From: Prorocentrum cordatum
Lineage: Eukaryota > Sar > Dinophyceae > Prorocentrales > Prorocentraceae
Assembly: GCA_963575745.1 (NCBI GenBank)
Contig: CAUYUJ010000758.1
Coordinates: 261,979-325,978 of the forward strand
Direction of reading: 5' to 3'
DNA length: 64,000 nt
The translations under genes and the position numbers were made by a program. Positions within the stretch are counted from its first letter, which is position 1, and each line of letters opens with the position of its first letter. This document shows positions 52,823-63,192 of this stretch, piece after piece. The notes beneath the pieces were generated by a model. It saw nothing but the letters and a program-made list of their open reading frames with translations, was not told where the DNA came from and made no database searches.

Positions 52823-52980
52823 TTAGGTCGGGCATGTCCTCCTACAGGCGGGTTTTGGACGAAAAAACACATTAATCAAACATATGCAGAATTGATTAAC
52901 AAATCATCGGACAATCATCCTCAGACTATGTACTCACTATTGTTTAATATTCATCCTGTAGAAGGACGTGCCCGACTTAA
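52823..52980. mobile_element. MITE, copy 3 (158 bp)
   Basis: Left TTAGGTCGGGCATGTCC, right (reverse complement) TTAAGTCGGGCACGTCC, with CTCCTACAGGCGGG and ATCCTGTAGAAGG inside. The 8-bp flanks TGCTGGCT and TCCTAGCA agree at five positions only. Confidence 0.8.
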
Positions 52981-53217
52981 TCCTAGCATGCTGTGCCCTG
53001 GACTCTGGTCGGGGACGTCCAAGAGGGGGACGTCCAAGAGGGGTGTGTGCAAATCATGACCCAAGGCATGTGCGCGGCCCAGGGGGCGGCCGCGGAAGTA
53101 TTGAAGTAAGACGAGGCGCCCTGAAATCGGGGGAGACATCATGGCCCCCGCCATGATATTCCCCTCCCCTAGTCATCACCCCCCTCTTGGCCGCCCCCGA
53201 CTGAGGTCCCCTGGCGA

Positions 53218-53350
53218 AGTTGGGCGGATGGGGGGGTCAGAAACGGTCCCCTTTCGTGCCCCTGTCGGGTCCCTCCAAGGCCCCAGGGGGCTCGTTTGCG
53301 TACCGTTAGGGAACCTTTTCGGACCTCCCTCGCCACCCCTGTGGACGCCC
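53218..53350 (+). repeat. ~120-bp direct repeat, copy 1
   Basis: CCCTTTCGTGCCCCTGTCGG, then GGGGCTCGTTT, CGTACCGTTAGGG and CTTTTCG, recur at 53590-53697. Confidence 0.85.
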
Positions 53351-53353
53351 GAT

Positions 53354-53538
53354 ATGGGTACGGAAAAAACGGGTACAGTGCCCAACAACAAGTGTTGTTC
53401 CAAACCGACAGCGGCCGCTGTTGGGCAGGCCGCCTTCTTTCTCAAGTGGACACAGGCCGCGGCTGCGCGGACAGCGAGCCCTGCTCCAAATGAACAGGAG
53501 CTGCGGTTGGGCATTATACCCATTCTTTCTGTACCCAT
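53354..53538. mobile_element. ~185-bp foldback element
   Basis: Left ATGGGTACGGAAAAAACGGG, then TACAGTGCCCAAC. Right, reverse complemented, ATGGGTACAGAAAGAATGGG, then TATAATGCCCAAC. The arms match at ~27 of 34 positions and weaker inverted similarity continues inward. It is non-coding. It lies between the two 120-bp direct repeats. Confidence 0.65.
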
Positions 53539-53579
53539 TTCGTGCGTGCAAGCGCCCCCATTTACGACCCCCAAATTAC

Positions 53580-53700
53580 AAATGGGGGGGTAGAGACGGT
53601 TCCCTTTCGTGCCCCTGTCGGGGCCCTCCAGAGCCCCAAGGGGCTCGTTTACGTACCGTTAGGGGACCTTTTCGAACCACCCTCGCCACCAAGGGCACCC
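53580..53700 (+). repeat. ~120-bp direct repeat, copy 2
   Basis: Matches 53218-53350 with about 88% identity by eye. Confidence 0.85.
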
Positions 53701-53835
53701 AACTTCGCGCTTGGCGTTGCGCGAAGTGCGAATAACTTCGCGCTCTCGCGCCGCCCCCTAAGGGAGAAGAGGAGGAGGAGGAATTGGAGCCGAACCGCGA
53801 AGCGCGAATAACTTCGCGCCCTCGAGGGCGCCCTT
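53698..53835. repeat. GCGCGAATAACTTCGCGC inverted-repeat cluster
   Basis: AACTTCGCGC and GCGCGAA/GTGCGAA phrases occur four times around a GGA stretch and could form hairpins. Confidence 0.75.
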
Positions 53836-54057
53836 GGCCACCCCCCCATTTACGACACCCCCATTACGCAACGCCCAACGAAGGTAAGGTCAGGCTATCT
53901 CCGAGCCGGCCCGCCCGAGGCCGGTCCGCGAAAAGGCCAGAGCGGGGCGGGGGCTCGCGGCACGCGGACGGTTGCACCGAGGAGCCGCGGGCGGAAGCCC
54001 GGGGGCGCGGAGCCCAGAACGGCCACAGAGGCGGAAGGGGAGGGAGAGGATGGCCAC

Positions 54058-54165
54058 CTGAGGAGGAGGATGAGGGGGAGGAGGAGGAGAGGGAGGAGGA
54101 GGAGGAGGAGGAGGAGGAGGAGGAGGAGGAGGAGCGAGGAGGAGGAGGAGGAGGGGGAGGAGCTT
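54058..54165. repeat. GGA tract truncating a LINE fragment
   Basis: GAGGAGGAGG repeats. The minus-strand LINE reading to the right stops being protein-like exactly at this tract. Confidence 0.95.
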
Positions 54166-54174
54166 GAAAACAAA

Positions 54175-54733
54175 GGGTTCTCTACCCCCAATCGTGATTT
54201 TAACCAGCAAAGGCCCCAGCAACCTAGACAACTGAAGGGGAGCAATCTTGAATCTGCAGCTGGGTATACCGTCAATGCCTGGGGCCTTGCCCTTCTTGAA
54301 GGCACGCATGAGATGTTGCAGGTCCAGGGGGTGGGTACATACTTGAGCAAGTGCTGGTCCATGCTGCTCAGGAGGTCAGGAAGCTGATTATAAGTTTGCG
54401 AATGTCTGGCAAACATGTGTCGAGTCCCTTCTCCACTTTACAAAAGTGCCGCTGCATATTTTGAGACACTTGCTCATGTGTGCTGAGGATCAAGGGTCCG
54501 ACCGAGCCGTCTGGGCGCTTACTGGGTTCTGATACTCCCTCGTCCGTCATGAAGGGGATGGTCTTGGAGAGGGAGGAGGCGCCTCTAGATTCCCCCCCAA
54601 TTGCGAGAAGCCTATTGATATGATTCCACTCTTTCCTGGGCATGTGGGCGCCCGCGGCCAGCAGTATCTGGTCGGCCGTGCGAGAAAGAAACGCGGAATG
54701 GTCCTCTCCAATTTTTTTCCTGATTGCGTCCAC
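54175..54733 (-). pseudogene. Truncated LINE fragment (pre-RT and RT start)
   Basis: The minus reading KIGEDHSAFLSRTADQILLA, PRKEWNHINRLLAIGG and KLIISFLTS ends at 54368. The next frame gives MRAFKKGKAPGIDGIPSCRF, then KIAPLQLSRLLGPLL. The KGKAPGIDGIP block is the typical entry to a non-LTR reverse transcriptase. The catalytic motifs are missing; the fragment ends at the GGA tract. Confidence 0.75.
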
Positions 54734-54789
54734 ACGGGCGACGAAGTGGGTGATCCTAATGGCGAAAGTTTTTAGGCGACGAAGTTTTA

Positions 54790-54870
54790 TACGTTTTCAT
54801 AAGGGCTCTGGGACGCCCAAGTGGGTGGTCCACACAGGTGACGAATTTTTGATAAGGGCTCTGGGACGCC
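54790..54870 (+). repeat. 58-bp direct repeat (ATAAGGGCTCTGGGACGCC)
   Basis: ATAAGGGCTCTGGGACGCC occurs at ~54798 and ~54856, at the junction between the two opposed LINE fragments. Confidence 0.8.
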
Positions 54871-54879
54871 CTCGGTCGC

Positions 54880-57800
54880 TAAAGACCAACGCAACATCCT
54901 CCTGGCCAGTGCACTCTGCAAGCTTACCACAAGCACCTACGTTCGCTGGCACATGGCTTTTTTTGCGTCCGCCCTTCTTTGCGAACAATGCGGTGGGGTT
55001 GGGGGCAGGAGTGTAGACATGATTACACTGGCGGTCCGTACATTCCTCCGCCACTGCATTCACAGTCGCTCCTTGGGCATTGTCATTTGTCTAGACCTGG
55101 TTCAAGCATTTTACACCACTATCAAGCAACTAGCTCTACAATTGCCTGGCGACGAGGCTCGCCTCTCTGAGTCGCTCGACCAGCTCTCTCTACCCCCTCT
55201 TTTCATCCAAGGAGTTGAAGCGCAGTTGGGCAGGCAACCCCTCCTGGACAGTCACTTTCCCAGGGATGCGCTCTTGGCTCTCACTCAAGACACTCAGAGA
55301 GGCACTCATTGGAAAATTAGGGAGGCTGAGGGATTTGTTGCACCGTCATTGGGCTCTCGACCAGGCACAGTTGCAGCAACCGACATTTTCAACTCGGTGT
55401 TTCGGCAGGTGCACTTGAACATACGGCAAGGCATCCAGACCATGGGGCGTTCGTGGCAGGAAGCGTGCGACGCTCCGCCACTTAAGATCGCAACGGGAAG
55501 GGACTGGGACACAGCGTGCACTCACCTTTCTTTTGTTGACGATCTCACAGTACTCCTACCGCTCGAGAGCCCGGCAGAAGTCCTGGCCTCCGCCCTTACC
55601 CTTGCCGAGAACGTTTATTGTGCTGCCGCCTCGGCGGGCTTCTCGATGCATGGCGCCAGAACCAAGCTGGTGGTTTCTCTCAATGGCAAAGGTTCCCGCA
55701 TTGCGCTGCGCAGTTTACCGGGCAAGGCCATCTCGGACATCACTTCTGCACGTTGGGGGTTTTCATTTCCCACCACCCTTGTCCGCAAAATTCTTGGCAG
55801 CCAAGTTGCGGCTGATGGATCCCTGGGGCCCGACGTCCAGGCCCGCGCCGCCAAAACCTTTCAAGCTCCACGGCCCATTCGGCATACCGTGGCCCCCCCG
55901 TAGCCAACTGCCGCTTGCCAAAAAAGTCACGTTGGCAGAGGCCCTGGCTTCCTCTGTGCTTTTCTTTGGTGCCCCCGAGTGGACCCGTCTCACTGCGGCT
56001 CAATTCAAGAAGATTCAAACGGCCCACTTAGCGGTTTACCGTGTTGCTGCGGGTTTGCCTGCCACCAACAATGCTGAGGACCACCTCATTAACGCACAGG
56101 TGCTGTTGGACACCAACCGTTTACCTACTACAGTTGTTCGTTCGGTTGGGCGTTTGCGTCTTCTGGCCAGGGTTTTGAGGCAGGCCCCTCCAGTACTTAG
56201 GGCCCTTCTGGACCTGAATTGGGAGGACCCCTGGGGATGGCCATCGCTCGTTCGTGCAGACATTGAGTGGCTTCATTTCTTTGTTACCGAGTGCCCTGTC
56301 CCAGAGGAAGGGGACGAAGCTTGGATTTCCTTTGTTAGGAACGTTTGTAGACGTTTCAGAAGCATGCTACGAAGTGCTATCATCAAGGCCAAGAGGTTTC
56401 ACAGGGACAAAGCGCACTTAGAGGTTTGGCTACGCAGGCTTCAACAGGTCGGGCTGGACACACCGAGCACTTCTGACCCCTCCCCCTCTTCGGTTGCCTT
56501 TGTTTGCTATGAATGTGGACATGTTGAGTGCTCAGCAGCTTCACGCCCATGTGGGCAAAGTTCATAAGTCGTCACTCTCACCCAGCAACATGGCAACTGA
56601 CACGCTGTGCCAAGTGTTCCTACGTGATTTCCGTCATATCACACGCTTGGTTAAACATCTCTCGAACGCTCCTGCTTGCAAAATTGCCTGGCATTCGTCG
56701 GGACATTTACCCTCAGCAGATGAGCTAGCTCAGGCGCGCCAGGAAGCCAAGCAAGAGGCTGCTCTCGATAGGAAGCAAGGGCGGTCTGATAGCTTCGCTG
56801 CGCTTCCTTGGCTTCAATGTCAGGGACCTCCGATTGCACCTCGGGCACCATTATCTAGGCGTCAGCTTGTCTTCTCCCCTCCTGCTGCTCCCCCTACAGC
56901 AGTGGCGCCTAGAGTGGAGGTGCACAGTAGACTCCCGGTTCGGCCCCTCAAAGATATTCTGCACCTCTATGGGGGGCCTCGGTGGCAGGGTGATCTCCAG
57001 GACCACTTTGAGAGGTTGCAGCCCCTCTTTCCCACAAGGTGTGTCGTGCTGAGTATCTATGGTGATCACCCCTCGCCACTGGCTAACCTTGCCGATGATT
57101 CATCGGGGGAAGTTTGGCTTGACCTCCTCAGATCAGGCAGGGTGGCAGGCATTGTTGCGACCCCCCCATCCAGGACGTGGACCACAGGAGGCCAGCAGCA
57201 CAGGTCAAGAGAGGGAGACCCTTGCACCCTTCGTGACTCCAACAACCCTTGGGGGAGGGGAGCACTGCGTAGTTTCGAGAGTGAGCAGGTTCATAGTGAC
57301 AACAGGTTGTTGCGTGTCTCTCTCTTGCTGCTCTACGAGGCTCTCAAGCTTTGCGTTCCTGCCATCCTTGCCCATCCTGCCCAAGAGGAAGCAGGCGTTC
57401 GCTCACCCAGTGTTTGGTCCTTCCCGAGGTCGTCACACTCGAAAAAATGGAGGGAGTTACTAAGCACACCCTCCATGTATGCAGGTTCGGCGGCAGCGCT
57501 CGCACCCCCACATGTCTTTTGGGAGTCAGGATGTCGGCTCTGGACGCTAGGATTCGTGACGCTCAAGGGGGGCTCCTTTGCAACCATGCGAGTCCCCAGG
57601 CAAGGCGAGTGGCGAGCATCGCACCAGAGTGGAGGGGGGAGGATGCGCTTCGCAGGTTGCCCACACAGTTATGCAGGATGCTGGCTGCTGCACTCATGCA
57701 ACAGATTCGCGAGGGCTCCCCCGAGGCACACCAAGAGCTCCGTCATGGCACCCCTTGGGGCTCCGCCCCTGGCACCCTAGGTGCTAGGCCCTTGTCTTGG

Positions 57801-57986
57801 GACCTTCGCAAGGAGGCTAGACTTCGTAGACGGTTGGATTTACAGTTAGTCGAAGATGACTGGGATCTTCCGTTTGGTCTCCGTGGGTTTTACGCTCCCC
57901 TGGACCCTTACACTGACTTGTCTCGCACCGATTGCATCACCTACCCTCGCAGGCGACCACCTGCCACCAACCTGTGGGATCTGTGA
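54880..57986 (+). pseudogene. LINE polyprotein: RT, zinc fingers, methyltransferase-like C-terminal domain
   Basis: RT entry is KDQRNILLASALCKL-like (~54.88 kb), then EQCGGVGGRSVDMITLAV. Motif A is CLDLVQAFYTT (~55089), motif B SRPGTVAATDIFNSVF (~55359) and motif C SFVDDLTVLL (~55530), with the Asp pair intact. A frame change at ~55.9 kb leads to a post-RT region (AEALASSVLFFGAPEW, VAAGLPATNNAEDHLINAQV). Zinc-finger remnants follow: CYEC (56505-56516) with LHAHVGKVH, and LCQVFLRDFRHITRLVKH with APAC. From ~56.95 kb there is a domain with YGDHPSPLANLADDSSGE, VAGIVATPPSRTW, LRDSNNPWG and AILAHPAQ. It resembles a cytosine-methyltransferase-like module that I recall at the C-terminus of dinoflagellate LINEs, usually with PPC. 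It ends at 57986 after one more frameshift near 57.43 kb. Confidence 0.75.
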
Positions 57987-58380
57987 CGCCAAGGACCCCG
58001 GGCTTTCAATCTCACTCCCTCGCTGGTCTGTAGCTCAAACCTGGGAAGTGCCCGCACGTGAAGGATTGCCCCAGCCTCGCTGGCTGGCGCCCGTGTCACA
58101 CTCACGCTAAAAAGTAGTAACGTGTGGGTGCTGCACTTCGGGGTGCAGCGCGCCGCTGGCAGTACCATCGCCTCCTGTGTGAAGGCTCTTCTTTTCCTAA
58201 TTGTCTTGCCTGCCCTTTTTCCTCTCTTGCGCGCCCGTGGCAGGAGCACAGGAGGCATCCGTGGCTCAGCATCTCACCTCCTCATGTGATATGCTCTCTC
58301 ATCCATCTCCTTGCTTACTCTCTCATCCTGCTCTGTATAGGCTTCGAACCGTCCACCTCATCGATGAATGAATTAATGAA
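57987..58380. other. Probable 3' flank of the LINE; no gene
   Basis: 58.14-58.28 kb (GTGCTGCACTTCGGGGTGCA, GCGCGCCCGTGG) may be LINE 3' sequence. No poly(A) or target duplication was found. Confidence 0.4.
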
Positions 58381-58680
58381 TGAGGGGGAGGAGATTGAGG
58401 AGGAGAAGGAGAAGTAGCAGGCAGAGGAGGAGGAGGAGGAGAAGGAGGAGGAGGAGGAGGAGGAGGAGGGAGAGGAGGAGGAGGAGGAAAAGTAGCAGGC
58501 AGAGGAGGAAGAGGAGGAGGAGGAGGAGGAGCAGGAGGAGCAGGAGGAGGAGGAGGAGGCGGAGGAGGAGGAGGGGAAGCGAGGAGCGAGGGGGGAGGAT
58601 GAGGATGGAGGAGGGAGGAGGAAGGAGGAGGAAGGAGCGAGGAGCAAGGAGGAGGCGGAGCGAGGAGCCCTGGAACAACG
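58381..58680. repeat. GGA/GAG polypurine tract
   Basis: Imperfect GGAGGA with AAGTAGCAGGCAGAGGAGGA duplicated at ~58411 and ~58489. Confidence 0.95.
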
Positions 58681-60100
58681 GCACCCGCGAACAAGCTTGC
58701 CCACGACGCCGCATGCTGGGGTACAGTCATCGCGCTAGCGTGGGGAGCGAGTAAGGAGCAGGGTGGCCTTCCTGGCGACGGCCAGCCTGGGCCCCAGATG
58801 GGTTCCCGGAGCTAAATCGGGTGAGCGGCTGGGAAACCAGAGCCCATGGGCCTAACGTGGTTCGTACTTCAGCGCCTTGACTGTACTTACCCCCCCTATG
58901 CAGAAGGAATCAATCATCAAAGATGTGGGGATCTGATCTTGACCTTTCTCTGGGTGAGCGTTCACGCTGTCGACGAAACGCGGGCCGACGCCAGAGGTAC
59001 CGCCAGGAGTACTTGAGGGGTCAGAGGGGCAATATGGATGGTGAGTACAAATCATAAATGGCCCTGGATCGTCCCTGAAGGAACCCTGATATCCTCGTCG
59101 CTCGCTGTCCCCTCCCCCCCGTTCCCTCTTCACCACCCCTCCTCCCTCCGCCATTCTGGGGGCCCTTTCGTGCTCCTCCTCACCATGACTGCCGCCCCTC
59201 CGGCTCCCCCCCCGCCCCACGCCCCCCCTCCCCCCGATTGGAGATGATTTCATTACCAGGTAACCGAATTCAAGCAACAGTGGATCTTCAAACTGTGATG
59301 TTTGAATTTGGTCCTCTCTGTGGCTGGTTTTCAGATTGCCACAAAGGAGACGACATAACATCATAACATTGGCACACGAGTAGTCAATATGTGGCACATT
59401 TACACATCAATATATGTGTGGCAATTAGAAAATGTCCAACAATTACGAATGCACCCCGATGGTAGATGCAATTTGGTCAAACTCTACACACATAATGAAT
59501 GTGTAAACTTGCCACCTATTAAATTCCGTGTGTTCCTAATGTAAGTAAAAAAACTGCACGGAACTCTAAATCTTAAGCAAGACTGGTCACATTACCCTCG
59601 ACATCGGTTGGCTCTCCGCCGACCGTCCTGCGAAATCGGATATCATATTTCATTTCGGGAAAATGTAACTATTTCCATTCTCCGGAAATATACATGTGTA
59701 TACCGTTCAGATCGGCACATGTACCATCTTGTATCAGATTTACAGATTGGTGCTTTCATGGAAATTTGAAGTGGCACAGAAGATGCGCATATATATATAT
59801 ATATATGGCAAATTTGCATTTTGATTTCTTTAACGACAAAGTAACGCATGACTCACACGGATTCATTGTGGCAGCTTTCCATATTTATGTCCCACATCCT
59901 AAGTGGGGTTCCTGTTTTCTCTGGACACCCCGCGCAGTCCTCACCCACACCCCCTGTCTTCCTCCGCATCACTCACTCCCCCTCAGTCCTTCATTCATTA
60001 GCGTCGTCATCTTCATCAACCACACACACACTCACACGCTTTCGTGATCACCATCATCATCACACTCACACACATTGAATCCCTATTCATCATCACCACC
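58681..60100. other. No gene seen; AT-richer stretch
   Basis: 58.7-59.3 kb is unique-looking. 59.3-59.9 kb is the most AT-rich part of the window and contains (TA)n at ~59789-59806. 60.02-60.08 kb is CACA-rich. No readings carry a motif. Confidence 0.5.
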
Positions 60101-60103
60101 CAT

Positions 60104-60107
60104 TCGC

Positions 60108-60147
<40 letters not shown>

Positions 60148-60150
60148 TCA
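60104..60150. repeat. (CAT)n microsatellite
   Basis: About 14 CAT/ATC units. Confidence 0.95.
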
Positions 60151-60184
60151 CTCATCACTTCGTCACCACTCACTCCCCGTCTTG

Positions 60185-61470
60185 ACGATGGAAGATGTCT
60201 CAGGCGGTAGCCTCGTCTGTGAGTGAATAGTGAGGAAGTCTCAGGCGGGAGCCCCCTCCCTATGGGCCCCGTAGATCATGTCAGTAATCCGAGCGGGTCA
60301 TGCAGAACTTCCAAGTGTCGTCGCATTTGACCTCCTCTGGCTATAAAGGAAGTCTCAGGCGGGAACCTCGTTTGTGAGTGAATTGCAATGAAGTCTCAGG
60401 CCGGAACCCCCTCTCTATGGGGCCCGCACTTCAAGTTGGTAATCCGAACAGGTCAACGAAAACCTGTAACTGTCGTCACCTTTGGGCTCCTCAGGCTTGA
60501 GTATGGAGGAAGTCTCAAGCGGGAGCCTCGTCTGTGAGAGAATTACGAGGAAGTCTCAGGCGGGAACCCCCGTCCCGATGGGGCCCGCACCTTATGTTGG
60601 TAATCCGACCGGGTCATCGGAAACCCGTAACTGTCGTCACCTTTGGGCTCCGCAGGCTTGATTATGGAGGAAGTCTCAGGCGGGAGCCTCGTCTGTGAGG
60701 GAATTGCAATGAAGTCTCAGGCGGGAACCCCCGTCCCTATGGGGCCCGCACTTTATGTTGGTAACCCGAGCGGGTCATCGGGAACTTGTAACGGTCGTCA
60801 CTTTTGGCCTCCTCAGGCTTGAGTATGGAATAAATCTCAAGCGGGAGCCCCGTCTGTGAGTGAACTGCGAGGAAGTCTCAGGCGGGAGCCCCCTCCCTAT
60901 GGGGCCCGCACTGTACGTTGGTAATCCGAGCGGGTCATCCAGAACTTGTAACTGTCGTCGCTGTTGGGCTCCTCTGGCTCGAATATAAAGGAAGTCTCAG
61001 GCGGGAACCTCGTCTCAGGCGGGACCTCCTCCCTATGGGGCCCGCACTTCATGTTGGTATTTCGAGCGGGTCATCGGCAACATGTAACTGTCGTCACTTT
61101 TGGGGGTCTTCAGGCTTGAACTTGGAGGAACTATCAAGCGGGAGCCTCGTCTGTGAGTGAGTGGCGAGGAAGTCCCAGACAGGAGATGGGTCCCGCTCCT
61201 CATGTTCGAATCCGAGGAGGGTCATCGGCACCCTGTAACTATCGTCACTATTGGGCTCCTCTGGCTTGGATTCGGAGGAAGTCTGAGTCGGGAACCTCGT
61301 CTGTGAGTGAATCGCGAGGAAATCTCAGGCGGGAGCCCCCTCCTTATTGGACCCGCACTACATGTTCGAATCCGAGGCGGGTCATCCGAACGAGTTGTTT
61401 AGGCTTCTCAGCTCCTGCGGCTTGAATACGGGGGAAGTATTCGGCGGGAACGTCGTCTGTGAGCGAACTG
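60185..61470 (+). repeat. ~160-bp tandem repeat, about eight units
   Basis: Each unit carries GAAGTCTCAGGCGGGAGCCT, CGTCTGTGAGTGAAT, a second GAAGTCTCAGGCGGGA, CCCTCCCTATGGGGCCCGCA, GGTAATCCGAGCGGGTCATC and AACTGTCGTCACTTTTGGGC. Units begin near 60186, 60348, 60508, 60666, 60829, 60989, 61126 and 61276, with gradual decay to the right. It is not coding. Confidence 0.9.
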
Positions 61471-61551
61471 CGGGTAGCCTCGTCTGAGCCGGTCGTCTGC
61501 AGATTTGCTGTTGTCATGGGCCTGCGTGCCCGAAAGGGTGATTGAGGAGCT

Positions 61552-61555
<4 letters not shown>

Positions 61556-61596
<41 letters not shown>
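61556..61596. repeat. (GAC)n microsatellite
   Basis: About 13 GAC/ACG units. Confidence 0.95.
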
Positions 61597-61604
61597 GCAG
61601 CGGC

Positions 61605-62030
61605 CGGGCGCCGGGGTAGCCCTTTGTGTCCAGGCTGGGGGTGGTAACCCATCCTCGGCCGAATCGGGGGCAGGGGTAACCCCTTGTCTCCGGGCCGCCG
61701 GTGGTAACCCATCGGCGGCCGAATCGGGCGCAGGGGTAGCCCCTTGCGTCCAGGCTGGGTGTGGTAACCCATCCTCGGCCGAATCGGGGGCAGGGTAACC
61801 CGTTGTCTCCGGGCCGCCGGTGATAACCCATCGGCGGCCGAATCGGGCGCAGGGGTAGCCCCTTGCGTCCAGGCTGGGGGTGGTAACCCATCATCGGCCG
61901 AATCGGGGGCAGGGGTAACCCCTTGTTTCCGGGATGGCGGTGGTAACCCATCGTCAGCCAAATCGGGCGCAGGGGGAAACCCTTGCGTCCGGGTCGCCGG
62001 TTGTAACCGATCGGCGGCCCGTCACAAAAA
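61605..62030 (+). repeat. 60-bp tandem repeat with 120-bp higher-order pattern
   Basis: Seven units of CAGGGGTAACCCCTTG, GGTGGTAACCCATC and GGCCGAATCGGG. Two variants alternate (TCTCCGGGCCGCCGG against CGTCCAGGCTGGGGG), giving a 120-bp higher-order repeat. Multiple-of-three periods keep frames open on both strands. Confidence 0.92.
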
Positions 62031-62071
62031 ACGCCCTGCGTGTTCGTGGGTGGGCCACTAACGCAATTTTT

Positions 62072-62391
62072 TGAGGAGGAGAAGGAGAAGGATAACGAGG
62101 AGGATAACGAGGAGGAGGAGGAGGAGGAGAAATACGATGAGGAGGAGTAGAACGGCGAGGACGGCGACGGCGAGGTGTCGAATGACAAGGGGGACGAGCA
62201 GGATGAGGAGGAGGGGGAGGAGGAAGAGGAGGACGAGAGCGAGGGCGAGGAGGAGGAGGAGGAGGATCAGGACGGAGGACGGAGGTCTGAGGACGTAGGT
62301 CGATGGACGGAGGACGGACGAGGAGTAGGAGGGAGAAGGAAAAAAGACGATGGAGGAACGACGGAAGACGATAGAGGACAATCGGGGAGGA

Positions 62392-62423
<32 letters not shown>

Positions 62424-62590
62424 GAGGAGGAGGAGGAGGAGGAGGAGGAGGAGGAGGAGGAGGAGGAGGAGGAGGAGGAGGGGAGGAGGAGGAGGAGGAG
62501 GAGGAGGAGGAGGGGGAGAGAAGGAGGAGAGGAGGAGAGGAGGAGGAGGAGGAGGAGGAGGAGGAGGAGGAGGAGGAGGAGGAGAACGAG
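62072..62590. repeat. GGA/GAG polypurine tract
   Basis: About 500 bp dominated by GGAGGA, with a short pyrimidine-free centre at 62400-62580. Glu/Arg/Gly or Ser/Pro/Leu readings are artefacts. Confidence 0.95.
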
Positions 62591-62700
62591 GACATTGTCT
62601 TCGCGTATCCGGGGTCCTCCGTGGAGGCTTCACTGCGGCTGCGCCAGGTTCAAGCCAGGCTCCGCCTGGTATCCGAGTTCGGGTTTCCGGGGTCGTTGCC

Positions 62701-63192
62701 ATGTCGCAGCGACCCAACAAAAAGGAACGGAAACGGTTGCAAAACGCGGTGTCCCCCCGCGTGGCCGCCGCGCGTCGCCGCTACGAGGCGGGACTACTGG
62801 CAGGGCCGACGAGCAGCGGCCAGGGCGCCACCGGCGCCGGCAAGAACGAGGGCAAGGGCGGCGCGCTGGGCGACGCTGGCAGCGGCAGCGGGTGTGCCCG
62901 CGCCCACGTCGGCCCCACCCAGGAGGAACTGAACAACAGGAAGCGCCGCCTCGAGGACGAGCTTGCACTCTCGGGGCGTGTCGAAGACGAGCTCCACTTG
63001 GGTTTGCGCGGTGAGTTCGAGCCGCTTGGCGCCGACGGAATGGTCGGCAACGGGGTCGCCAAGGGGCTCGCCAAGAAGACGGGGAAGGGCGGCGCAGGCT
63101 CGGAGAAGGACAAGGGCGCCGAAGGCGCCGACGCCGGCAAAGGGCTCAGCAAGGACAAGAGCAAAAACGGCAAGGGCTCCAGCAAGGACTAG
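62701..63192 (+). CDS. Lys/Gly-rich protein of unknown function, N-terminal part
   Basis: The frame starts at ATG 62701 (MSQRPNKKERKRLQ, then VSPRVAAARRRYEAG). It continues through a Gly/Ala-rich segment and a charged EELNNRKRRLEDELALSG helix to a Lys/Gly-rich KGLSKDKSKNGKGSSKD end. It stops at TAG 63190, but the same frame continues beyond (SNSGKEPRPPLLAPAAAPPG, RQVGLLEATKAWTQNGQ) to ~63395, so the TAG may be a nonsense change (for example AAG to TAG). The upstream ATG choice rests on the GGA tract ending just before. The family is not recognised; the basic composition suggests nucleic-acid binding. Confidence 0.45.
   Translation: MSQRPNKKERKRLQNAVSPRVAAARRRYEAGLLAGPTSSGQGATGAGKNEGKGGALGDAGSGSGCARAHVGPTQEELNNRKRRLEDELALSGRVEDELHLGLRGEFEPLGADGMVGNGVAKGLAKKTGKGGAGSEKDKGAEGADAGKGLSKDKSKNGKGSSKD

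Noticed and set aside
60185-62030. CRISPR-like or rDNA spacer array
   Set aside because: Units are homologous along their whole length with no unique spacers, and no rRNA coding sequence is adjacent.
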